Shown here: one piece after another, positions 18,401 through 25,448 of the stretch
Numbering within the stretch: position 1 is the first letter of the stretch
Layout: every line of letters begins with the position of its first letter
Origin: Phycisphaerae bacterium RAS2
Lineage (GTDB): Bacteria; Planctomycetota; Phycisphaerae; UBA1845; UTPLA1
Assembly (NCBI GenBank): GCA_007753915.1
Contig: CP036352.1
Span: 1,674,001 to 1,738,000, forward strand
Length of the DNA stretch: 64,000 nucleotides
Direction of reading: 5' to 3'
Translations under genes and position numbers: made by a program
Notes under the pieces: generated by a model
Told to the model about the DNA's origin: nothing
Database searches by the model: none
The model's input: the letters and a program-made list of their open reading frames with translations, nothing else

Positions 18401-19066
18401 TGGAAGAACCGCCGCGAGGAGCAGCGCCGCCGTCGAGCCGCGATGCAGGCTCACCGGAACCGACGCAAGCTTGTTCTGGGTAGCGCGGCGGCGCGCAAGC
18501 AGGATCGTCACTGCCGCGGCGACGAGCAACAGCGCCGTCGTCGGCTCGGGCACGAGTCGAAAGGCCACCGTGCCGTCGTCCATCGGGCCGGTCTGCGCCG
18601 AGTTCGACGGGATGTGAATGTTCCGCAACGTGATCATGTGTGACCCCGCCGGCAGCACGAGCGTCGTTTTGCTGAACTCGGGTCGGCCCCAGGCCACATC
18701 AGGGTCGCTCGTGTAGGGCGCGTCATCAAACGGACCGACCGCGGGGATCAGGGCCGGCCAATCCGGCATGGCAGGGGTCGTGCCCAGAAGAACGCCATCG
18801 AGCCAGACTTCGTTGCGATCAGAAACAACGAACAAGTCCGTCACGTCCATTTGCACCGGATTGGGTGACGAATAGGTGAAAATCGGCGAATAGTACGAGC
18901 CGGCGACCATGATCTCGTCGAGCACGGTCCAGGAGCCGTCGATCGGAAGTGCGATGATGGCTTCCGGTGCATCGATCGGTGTGCCTTGCAGACTCGAGAT
19001 CGGCGTGGCGAAAGTTGTTGAAACTGAAAATGAAAAGACGATCAGCGCGGATGCGGCTCGCAACAT
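12455..19066 (-). CDS. Giant secreted protein: PEP-CTERM protein fused in frame to RTX-like repeat protein
   Basis: About 2203 residues from the ATG at 19066 (GGAGGG 6 bases upstream). In order: a signal peptide; a roughly 160-residue surface domain; a complete PEP-CTERM tail (VPEPTTALLLVAAAVTILLA-RRR); then, with no stop, a second signal peptide (LLLAAVLPLFTVATVQA). Next come a helical acidic region (bases about 17.0-18.05 kb), RTX-type nonapeptides (GGPGNDVLIG, GGDGNDD), mixed longer modules, about 18 copies of an 18-residue LFGN repeat, an SdrD B-like domain (DGDGIGDVPQPGVTVT), a cysteine-rich stretch, a choice-of-anchor J-like domain (SNWLILPARTL) and a dockerin-like end (GDMSGNHAIGGDDIQEYVNC). 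RTX repeats normally fold on calcium outside the cell. It may be one fusion or two genes joined by a lost frame. Confidence 0.85.
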   Translation of the reverse strand: MLRAASALIVFSFSVSTTFATPISSLQGTPIDAPEAIIALPIDGSWTVLDEIMVAGSYYSPIFTYSSPNPVQMDVTDLFVVSDRNEVWLDGVLLGTTPAMPDWPALIPAVGPFDDAPYTSDPDVAWGRPEFSKTTLVLPAGSHMITLRNIHIPSNSAQTGPMDDGTVAFRLVPEPTTALLLVAAAVTILLARRRATQNKLASVPVSLHRGSTAALLLAAVLPLFTVATVQAAPCGTLNVDVISNVLEIQGTTGDDSVRIVKNAGNPAIVDIYTPAGDATPSCSYDSTATPFGTIRVTADDGDNLIVFDDSNGAISDTWIIEVHGGGDEDIVLGGIDLNVTSLNDALTMIATLQQAQTYIDRVLDMLDAPQSTCNTASCLVENAATLAKDAGNNLVLPTANYVRDIESELVQPTAATVQKAHGRIANYLNNYIAADVQGISQEAQVISADVEVMIDEFELLLPVANDLLVRAQSLYDRAASLGMETQNGDPVALLMQTIESHVLTISELSLMCDEDPEPTETEFNEDLQDPSGLPPICAEVERRVEALEAITDTVEARVDQVELEGDAFEADGDALEALADSKGDDEIPSSNAAQMETQGDNLVNTGDTLSSTTEALAADWEQWVAQAEGDLENRGDTMHTRGLNEVLAAADALDTQAQTSVEAAADALLAEADQLAADLDALMTAAAPILGDTLAFVGGSNTCEVTPTNTINGGPGNDVLIGSTGSDKIEGGDDADLIIGLGGDDELNGDDGNDLIFGGGGNDRINGGAKVDILVGNKGNDCIFGGGGQTLTRGNLSVAMGDIFFGVDGDDTIVAGDSEDDDPEEIDFVMGGADNDRVRVSHGGDLTIGSFTIKLGNLVFGGDGNDDILTKDGIDVLFGGNGEDPINAGKGAQLTIGSGSSQFRLALGDLIFGGGDNDTIDGDDPDADEADQDIDVIFGRDGDDTIHGYAGGLLSIGDVSDPDFELRLGNLIFGGNGKDEIDTTAGIDVIFGGDDDDTVSSAGKGHLLTIGDDDFRLALGDLLFGGNGNDELHGDDPEADRADDDIDVIFGRDGDDTIFGYGGGLLSIGDSSDPDFELKLGNVIFGGDQNDEIETLDGIDLIFCGAGDDTASAGKGHVLNINDTFKIDLGDLIFGQAGNDTLHGDAADPPEDGDEHDGIDLIFGASGDDNIYGCTGGNIELPDQDFCLLFGNLLFGGPDNDLIRADYENQDTDNPQGGIDLAFGAGGNDTIEGKEGSLIIIGDISSGQAVIIFFGNLLFGGPGNDTIQGANVSDLCSGVNEDLDELLNDLGVGDLGGAADLIFCGPGNDEVDAYNGIDLVFGADGDDILRADHGGIVVVPISGVPTPIAFGNLMFGSDGEDDITSLGRLLLPTVPPMEIDLLFGGPCDDIISAGDGLNLVFGGKENDTITAGDGINLLFGNAENDTITAGTGLNLVFGNRGNDTITSQDGLNVLFGNREDDTINAGSGLNIAFGGKNDDTVQAGAGVNILFGNAGVDHVEGGAGLNVLFGNKGDDEVIGGPGLSVLFGNKQNDQVTGGAGLCVAFGNADHDEVTGGPGLAVLFGNGGEDRVRSSSGLGVLFGNGGNDILQSGGPALFIAFGNGGDDVLVGAGGLNLLFGNTGNDQFFGGGGTNIAFGNKNNDTIRGDAGVDFLFGNLDDDQMAGGGNKDFMFGNRGNDCLSTEGGGDYAFGNRGNDHVRSGSDSNCDWLFGNRGNDNLYRCQNCDKRFGGRGSDTKHDDCGGCSLSAPARGEVRGRVTIDFDGDGIGDVPQPGVTVTAGSGSAVTDADGNYRIAGLGTGGHTVAETVPTDFVQVSLPTTYSISIGSQGIDLHVSKNFVNRPRCFVSLDGWSCTGAPCAQPGAECRPVVVRRVSRCSNDAICGSSEDCPCGSDCTPSWAIEECSCDATCWIDLDPVTGPSCGGGCIDGTACNLIQDGDLFYCGGCETPCPVVDGKTFEGFNDITNLPPQDWLMLNLSQPLGTTGWFQGNPAVFPAHAGPPNSYIAADENNGANVARISNWLILPARTLSNGDQFSFFTRTALSPISKPDRLQVRMSLNCCSTEVGGTSTSVGDFTTVLLDINPTYSPVGYPFDWTGFNVVITGLPKPTCGRLAFRYLNDAGGPLGPGSTYIGIDTVNYLPAFLAITDCPCAGDMSGNHAIGGDDIQEYVNCVTQVSDAESPACSCATLSVEEFVGKLLAAEECP
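13909..14887 (-). repeat. About 18 tandem 54-base units encoding an LFGN 18-residue repeat
   Basis: Consecutive copies such as GDGINLLFGNAENDTITA, GTGLNLVFGNRGNDTITS and GAGLNVLFGNKGDDEVIG. Each unit equals two RTX nonapeptides, one hydrophobic (xGLNxLF) and one acidic (GNxxNDTIx). The last copies become cysteine-containing (GNRGNDCLST). The DNA units are diverged at third positions, so this is an old array. Confidence 0.85.
14941..16945 (-). repeat. Longer mixed RTX modules
   Basis: Alternating modules of roughly 50-70 residues, each with IDVIFGRDGDDTI-like and LGNLIFGGNGNDEL-like nonapeptides joined by SIGDxSDPDFEL or TIGDDDFRLAL linkers. At least six can be followed by eye between 14.9 and 16.95 kb. 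Confidence 0.75.
18374..18553 (-). other. Internal PEP-CTERM signal followed by second signal peptide
   Basis: VPEPTT starts at base 18553 and the tail ends in ARRRATQ. A GTG at 18454-18452 begins a sequence that looks like a fresh signal peptide ending ATVQA-APC. No stop lies between in this frame. In the +1 frame a TGA (18453-18451) overlaps that GTG as GTGA, the same overlap used at 1303-1306 and 58208-58211. No Shine-Dalgarno precedes the GTG. Confidence 0.7.
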
Positions 19067-19139
19067 GATGGACCCTCCGGTGCGCACGTTTCCCCTCATG
19101 GAGACGTGAGACGTGATAAAACGGCTACAAACAGCGGGC

Positions 19140-19168
19140 AGTGTATCAATTAATACTTGTCATGTCAA
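19140..19168 (-). promoter_or_regulatory. Sigma-70-type promoter of the giant gene
   Basis: On the minus strand TTGACA (19168-19163), a 17-base AT-rich spacer, then TACACT (19145-19140). Transcription would start near 19133, giving an untranslated leader of about 67 bases before the ATG at 19066. It is the best promoter match I found in the window. Confidence 0.75.
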
Positions 19169-19283
19169 GATTTATGCGTCGGATGGGGAGAGAGCGTTGC
19201 ATCAATTCGTCGCGCGAAACTGGTGGATTTGACCCAGATTCGGGAGTCTGAATCGCGCGCGGACTTGTGTTGCGCGGGCAGCG

Positions 19284-19661
19284 TTAAGGACTGATGCTCG
19301 CGACGGCAGTGGGATTGCCGCTGCCCCGGAAGACAAAGTACACCGCGCCGCAAAGGCACAGTCCTGCCCAGAGGTAATCCAGCTTGATCGATTCGCGCAG
19401 GTAGAATACCGCGAACGGCACAAAAACAGACAACGTGATGACTTCCTGGAGAATCTTGAGTTGGCCCACGTTGTAGACCTGATGACCGATGCGATTTGCG
19501 GGGACCTGGAAGAGATACTCCAACAGCGCCACGCCCCAACTGATGATGGCGGCGACGATCCACGGCTTGTGGTTCAGCTCCTTGAGGTGGGCGTACCACG
19601 CGAAAGTCATAAAGACATTCGAGATCGTCAGGAGAAGGATGCTTTGAACGATGACGGGCAT
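19284..19661 (-). CDS. DUF486 / DMT-like small membrane protein
   Basis: A 125-residue protein with about four transmembrane helices: VIVQSILLLTISNVFMTFAW, WIVAAIISWGVALLEYLF, LQEVITLSVFVPFAVFYL and LWAGLCLCGAVYFVF. The conserved FAWYAHLK and FQVPANRIG stretches mark it as DUF486, a short relative of drug/metabolite transporters; such proteins may pair as dimers. The substrate is unknown. I used the internal ATG at 19661 because it starts the first helix; an open upstream frame has no coding character. The promoter of the giant gene lies just downstream, so the two are separately transcribed. Confidence 0.85.
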   Translation of the reverse strand: MPVIVQSILLLTISNVFMTFAWYAHLKELNHKPWIVAAIISWGVALLEYLFQVPANRIGHQVYNVGQLKILQEVITLSVFVPFAVFYLRESIKLDYLWAGLCLCGAVYFVFRGSGNPTAVASISP

Positions 19662-19835
19662 GGGAAGGCACCTTGTGTCGCAGCCGGTGCGCCGACCCGA
19701 TCGGCGCGCGAAGGCCGCGGAACGTCGCGCCCATTGTAGCGACGCGGCAGCGAGTTTCATGAGTGGTGGGGTGGATGCTGCCCGGCAGTCCAGCCATCCA
19801 TGCCGGGGCAATCGCGCGATGCAGGCAGCGGCTGA

Positions 19836-20810
19836 TCAGCCTCGCGCCAACTGTTCCTTCTTCTCCGCGATGACCAGTTGAAGAATCTTCTCAAGGTTCG
19901 CCTTCGGTTCGTAGCCGGTCATCTCACGAATGCGATCGAGGCAGGGAATGCGCCGCATCATGTCGTCGAAGGGGCGGCCGTAGGCTTCTTCGTAGGAGAG
20001 GAACTTCTTGGTGCTCTTGCTTCCGGTCATGGCGATGATCTTGTCCGCCAGGCCTTCGATGGAGACTTCCTCGGTCGCGCCGACGTTGTAGACCCGTCCG
20101 GCGGCTTTCGGATTGTTCATCAGTTTCACAATCGCGTCGACGACATCGCCGACGAACCCGAAGCAGCGAGACTGTTTACCGGTTCCGTAAATGTGAATCG
20201 GTTCGTTCTTGATCGCCGACTCGACAAAACGCGGAATGACCATGCCGTAGCGACCCGTCTGCCGCGGACCGACGGTGTTGAAGAATCGTGCGACCACCAC
20301 GGGCAGCCCGTATTGCTGGTGATACGCGAGGCCGAGAAACTCGTCAATTGCCTTGGAACATGCGTAGGACCAGCGGCTGTATCGCGTGGCGCCCAGCACG
20401 GTGTCGTCGTCCTCGCGGAATGGCACTTTCTCGCTCTTGCCATAGACCTCGCTTGTGGAGGCAATGAGCACGGGCTTGCGAAACTTGTTGGCGATTGCGA
20501 GAACCACTTCGCTGCCGTGGATGTTGGTCTCGATCGTGTGCACCGGCTCATCAACGATCAACTGCACGCCGACGGCCGCGGCAAGGTGATAGACCATGTC
20601 GCATTGCTCGGTCAGCACGTGCAGCGTGTGCTCGCTGCGAACATCGTCGTGAACGAATCGCAGTCGCGGATTGGACCGTGCGGCTTCGATGTTGCGCGCG
20701 TTGCCGGTGCTCAAGTTGTCCAGCGCGATGACTTCGTGGCCGTCAGCAAGCAATCGATCCGTCAAGTGAGACCCGATGAAGCCCGCGCCGCCGGTGATGA
20801 GAATTCGCAT
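19836..20810 (-). CDS. NAD-dependent sugar-nucleotide epimerase/dehydratase
   Basis: A 324-residue extended short-chain dehydrogenase. It has an NAD-binding GGAGFIGSH (7-15), the conserved DNLSTG, the catalytic triad STSEVYG (118-124) with Tyr149 and Lys153 in YACSK, and VARFFNTVGPRQ downstream. The family includes UDP-glucuronate decarboxylase, UDP-glucose 4-epimerase and GDP-mannose epimerases; the FNTVGPRQTGRYGMVIPRFV pattern leans to UDP-glucuronate/UDP-glucose enzymes. It probably makes a precursor for envelope polysaccharide. The ATG at 20810 begins the Rossmann fold directly. A promoter candidate sits about 65 bases upstream. Confidence 0.88.
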   Translation of the reverse strand: MRILITGGAGFIGSHLTDRLLADGHEVIALDNLSTGNARNIEAARSNPRLRFVHDDVRSEHTLHVLTEQCDMVYHLAAAVGVQLIVDEPVHTIETNIHGSEVVLAIANKFRKPVLIASTSEVYGKSEKVPFREDDDTVLGATRYSRWSYACSKAIDEFLGLAYHQQYGLPVVVARFFNTVGPRQTGRYGMVIPRFVESAIKNEPIHIYGTGKQSRCFGFVGDVVDAIVKLMNNPKAAGRVYNVGATEEVSIEGLADKIIAMTGSKSTKKFLSYEEAYGRPFDDMMRRIPCLDRIREMTGYEPKANLEKILQLVIAEKKEQLARG

Positions 20811-20875
20811 GAGAGTGTTTCCGATCCGTTCCGTCCGCCGAACCGCGACACGCGGCGGGGCCGTTCCGGCGCGGC

Positions 20876-20904
20876 AGTATAGAGCAAGCAGTGCAACGAA
20901 CCAA
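20876..20904 (-). promoter_or_regulatory. Candidate promoter of the epimerase gene
   Basis: On the minus strand TTGGTT (20904-20899), a 17-base spacer and TATACT (20881-20876). The -10 matches five of six consensus bases, the -35 three of six. It would give a leader of about 60 bases. Confidence 0.5.
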
Positions 20905-21177
20905 CTAAGGCGTGTCACCAGGGCCCGGCGCAGCGGAACTCGCGGCCGGGTTGGCGGATGGGTGTGCGCCTCGCGCGCAGCACCGCCAAAGCGGCTCTGC
21001 GAGGGAACTTCGCACCTCTTACCGGATTCTAGGCCGACTCGGACCCTAAAAGCAGCAGACCCGAGCATGAATCAGGGCCTCGGTCGCGACGATATTAGGG
21101 AGAGGCGATCGTCCGCGAAGTCGGCCGTTTTGCGCGCATAGACTTTGTTGGCGTCGCCGTGAACCGTGAGGTGCAGA

Positions 21178-22248
<1,071 letters not shown>

Positions 22249-22350
22249 GTAGGAAAGGCACGAAGGGGCGAGGGCAGGGAGTGAACAGGGCGTGGGATCG
22301 GCGGGCGGTGCCCATTCGGCACGCGCTCCGTCCCACCGGGACATCAACCT

Positions 22351-23274
22351 ATGATCGCGCAGGGCGAAAACCTCCAGAAATACCTGAACCCGGCGGTGCT
22401 GGCCGGGATCGCCGGGCTGGACCTTCGCGCGCGGCGAATGGTCGAGGGATTTGTAAGCGGTTTGCACCGATCACCACTTCACGGTTTCAGCATTGAGTTC
22501 GCCGAGTATCGCAAGTATGCCCAGGGCGACGATCTGCGGCACCTGGATTGGAAAGTATTCGGTCGGACGGACAAGCACTACATCAAGGAATACGAGCAGG
22601 AGACCAACCTGCGGCTGCTCATCGCCGTCGATGCGTCGGAGTCAATGAAATACAAGAGCCGCGAAGCGGTCTGGTCCAAGCGGGAATTTGCCATCACCGC
22701 CGCGGCGGGGTTGTCCTACTTGGCGCTGCATCAGGCCGATTCGGTCGCGCTGGCGACGTTCGACACGCGTCTGCATCGTCACGGCCGAGCCAGCAACCAG
22801 CCGAACCAGTGGAAGCAGATTGTGGCGGAGTTGGAGCATCGCCCCGCGGCGGGGCCGACGGCCCTGCGCGCCGTGTTCGACGAAATGGCCGAGAGCTTGC
22901 GAGAGCGCCATCTCATTATTCTGCTAAGCGATCTGCTGGGTGATCCGGACGACATCATCACGGGCATCAAGCACCTGCGCCATTGTCGCCACGAGCCGAT
23001 CGTGCTGCAGATTCTCGATCACGCCGAGCTGACCTTTCCGTTTGAAGGCCCGGTGCGATTCATCGGGATGGAGGGCGTCGGCCCGCTCGCGACGGACCCT
23101 GGCGCGCTGCGAGATCGATACCTCGCGGAGATCACCCGGCACCTGGACACGATTCGCAGGGGCTGTCACGCCCAACAGTGCGATTACCAACTGATGGATA
23201 CCGGCGCGCCGCTGACCACGGCGCTAAGTACTTACCTCGCGAATCGCGCGGCGCGCGTGCGCCGCCGAAGCTGA
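22351..23274 (+). CDS. DUF58 vWA-type protein
   Basis: A 307-residue DUF58 protein. The family signature is near residues 47-72 (FSIEFAEYRKYAQGDDLRHL, then DWKVFGRTDKHYIKEYEQE). A von Willebrand A-like domain follows with its metal-site motif DASESM (94-99). DUF58 genes usually sit next to MoxR, and the protein is a likely MoxR client in a membrane-linked complex. I see no transmembrane helix, so it is probably cytoplasmic. It ends 42 bases before the next gene and is clearly co-transcribed. Cellular function is not established for the family. Confidence 0.92.
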   Translation: MIAQGENLQKYLNPAVLAGIAGLDLRARRMVEGFVSGLHRSPLHGFSIEFAEYRKYAQGDDLRHLDWKVFGRTDKHYIKEYEQETNLRLLIAVDASESMKYKSREAVWSKREFAITAAAGLSYLALHQADSVALATFDTRLHRHGRASNQPNQWKQIVAELEHRPAAGPTALRAVFDEMAESLRERHLIILLSDLLGDPDDIITGIKHLRHCRHEPIVLQILDHAELTFPFEGPVRFIGMEGVGPLATDPGALRDRYLAEITRHLDTIRRGCHAQQCDYQLMDTGAPLTTALSTYLANRAARVRRRS

Positions 23275-23315
23275 TCCGGCCGGCGGCGGCCGGCCATGAC
23301 CTCACGGCGGTTTCA

Positions 23316-25448
23316 ATGTCTTTCGTTCACGGCGGCATGGCGATGGCGGCGGCAGGACTGGCGATGGTGCCGGTGCTGATCCACCTGCTGAATCGCCGGC
23401 GATACCGTGATGAACCGTGGGCCGCCATGCAATTCATTCTGTCCGCGGTTCAGCGGACGCGCCGTCGGCTGCGGACCGAGCAATGGATCCTCCTTGCGGT
23501 ACGCACTCTAGTCATGGCGCTGGTCGGGTTGGTGGTGGCACGGCCGTACTTCGCGCCGCGATCCGAGTTGCTGGCCGTGGGTGAGAAGCGCATCGATCGC
23601 GTCCTTGTTCTCGACGACAGCCTTTCCATGCGGGCCGGCACGATGATGCACTCCAGCGCGCTGGAACGCGCCAAGTCGGCGATGCTAAAGCTGATGGATC
23701 GCAGCGGCGGAAGCGGCGGCTTCGCCGTGGTGACGGCGTCGCGCCCGGTTCGAGCGTGGTTTGATCAGCCGGTGCAGGATCGTCTTGCCGTGCGGCAGGT
23801 CGTCGAAGGCATCGAAGGGACTCACGCGGTTTCGGACTTGAACGGCGCCGTCGAACTGGCCGACGCGATTCTCGCGCGCGGTACCGCACCGGCGGAAGCG
23901 TGTGAGTTGTACGTCTTTTCAGATTTTTGCGGACGCGACCTCGGGCGATCGGTCGAAGAAAGCCGATCCGCGATTGGGCCGGTTGAAAACGCAGCGCGCG
24001 TCGTATTGATCCAAACGGCGGCGGAGTCCCGGCCGAATCGGGCGATCACGGACCTTCGGGTCGTGGGTCAGCCGGCATTGCTGAACGGCGCGGCCGAGGT
24101 TCTCGCGGAGATCACGAATTTCTCATCCGGCGACACGCCTGCGACAGCATTGACGCTGCGGGCCGGGAAGCACGAGTTGGGTCAGCGGAGCATTCCGTCG
24201 CTCGCGGCCGGAGCACGAACATCGGTGACGTTTCATGTGAGGCTGGAGCCGGGCCGGGTTCATGCCCTCGAAGCCACGCTGGATCGCTGGGAAGGCGATT
24301 GGCTGCAGGAAGACGACCATCGGCGGCTTGCGGTGGAAGTGCCGAATCGGCGACGCGTTCTTCTGGTGCAGAATCGCGGCACCGAATCAGCCCAAGAGGA
24401 GCCGCTGTTTCACTTTCGCCTAACGCTGGACGGCGCCGATGCAACATCGACTGATCAATCTCCGTTTTACACAACGCAGGTTGCAGCGGACCAGTTTCGC
24501 GATGTCGTCCTGAAGGACTATGACGTCGTGGCGGTGGGCGAATGGGCGCATCTTGGTCGGGAAGCATTGGAGCGCTTGCGCGAGTTCGTGGCGCAAGGCG
24601 GCGGCCTGATCGCCTTTTGTGGAGAGTTGGAGGGAGCCGACGTTGACGACTTGGGAGAATTGCTACCGATTCGACTCTTGGACATTCATCGCGAGGCAGA
24701 CGACCAACCGCCTCCGACGTTGACGGTCTCGGACCCGGCACACCCGATGCTTGGAGATTTCGCCGGGCAGCAGCGAAACATCCTCGGCCGCGCTCATGTC
24801 AACACATGGAGGCGAATCGAGAACGGGACGAACGGACCGCGCCGGGAGCCTGTTCTCATGACCAGCACGGGCGATCCCATTCTTTTGTTGACAGAAATCG
24901 GCATGGGACGCATGGCGATCTGGTTGACCTCGGCGGACATGTCGTGGACCAATCTTCCCGCCAAGCCGGATTACCTGCCGCTGATGATGAATCTGACCGG
25001 GTTTGTCGCGGGCGATCGAAACTCGGGCCGCAATGTGAAGGTCGGAGAATCCCTCTGGGGACGGATGCTGTTCAGTGAATCGGAGCGCATCGAGTTGATT
25101 CGGCCGGATGGAAAACGGCAGCGTGCTGGTCATGGCGTCGATGGTTGGACCGGCCGGTGGAGACTGAACGACACGGCATTGCCCGGAATTTATGAATGGT
25201 CGCGGGGCTCATCACAGGAATACTTCTGCGTCAATGCGGACACGGCGGAGAGCGACTTGCGGCGGGTTGAAGAATCGCGCGTGGCTTCGTCGCTGGGCGA
25301 CCGCGTTGCAATTGTTGACTCGACGGAGTTGGAAGCCTTCGCCGGGTCGGCCGATGTACGGGAACTTGGCTGGGCGCTGGCGGTGATCCTGCTGCTGGCG
25401 GCGACGACGGAGTCGTTGCTGGGGCGCTGGTTCGGAGGAGCGCGATGA
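23316..25448 (+). CDS. BatA-like membrane vWA protein
   Basis: A 710-residue protein. The N-terminus is the double-transmembrane domain of aerotolerance-type proteins: VHGGMAMAAAGLAMVPVLIH, LLNRRRYRDEPWAAMQF and a second helix WILLAVRTLVMALVGLVVA. A vWA domain follows with the metal motif DDSLSM (100-105). The rest is beta-rich and then a glutamine-amidotransferase-like fold (VAVGEWAHLGREALERLREF). It ends in a last helix (LGWALAVILLLAATTESLLG). The ATG at 23316 opens directly on the membrane domain; the upstream open frame overlaps DUF58 and looks non-coding. Its stop overlaps the next start as ATGA. Confidence 0.88.
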   Translation: MSFVHGGMAMAAAGLAMVPVLIHLLNRRRYRDEPWAAMQFILSAVQRTRRRLRTEQWILLAVRTLVMALVGLVVARPYFAPRSELLAVGEKRIDRVLVLDDSLSMRAGTMMHSSALERAKSAMLKLMDRSGGSGGFAVVTASRPVRAWFDQPVQDRLAVRQVVEGIEGTHAVSDLNGAVELADAILARGTAPAEACELYVFSDFCGRDLGRSVEESRSAIGPVENAARVVLIQTAAESRPNRAITDLRVVGQPALLNGAAEVLAEITNFSSGDTPATALTLRAGKHELGQRSIPSLAAGARTSVTFHVRLEPGRVHALEATLDRWEGDWLQEDDHRRLAVEVPNRRRVLLVQNRGTESAQEEPLFHFRLTLDGADATSTDQSPFYTTQVAADQFRDVVLKDYDVVAVGEWAHLGREALERLREFVAQGGGLIAFCGELEGADVDDLGELLPIRLLDIHREADDQPPPTLTVSDPAHPMLGDFAGQQRNILGRAHVNTWRRIENGTNGPRREPVLMTSTGDPILLLTEIGMGRMAIWLTSADMSWTNLPAKPDYLPLMMNLTGFVAGDRNSGRNVKVGESLWGRMLFSESERIELIRPDGKRQRAGHGVDGWTGRWRLNDTALPGIYEWSRGSSQEYFCVNADTAESDLRRVEESRVASSLGDRVAIVDSTELEAFAGSADVRELGWALAVILLLAATTESLLGRWFGGAR

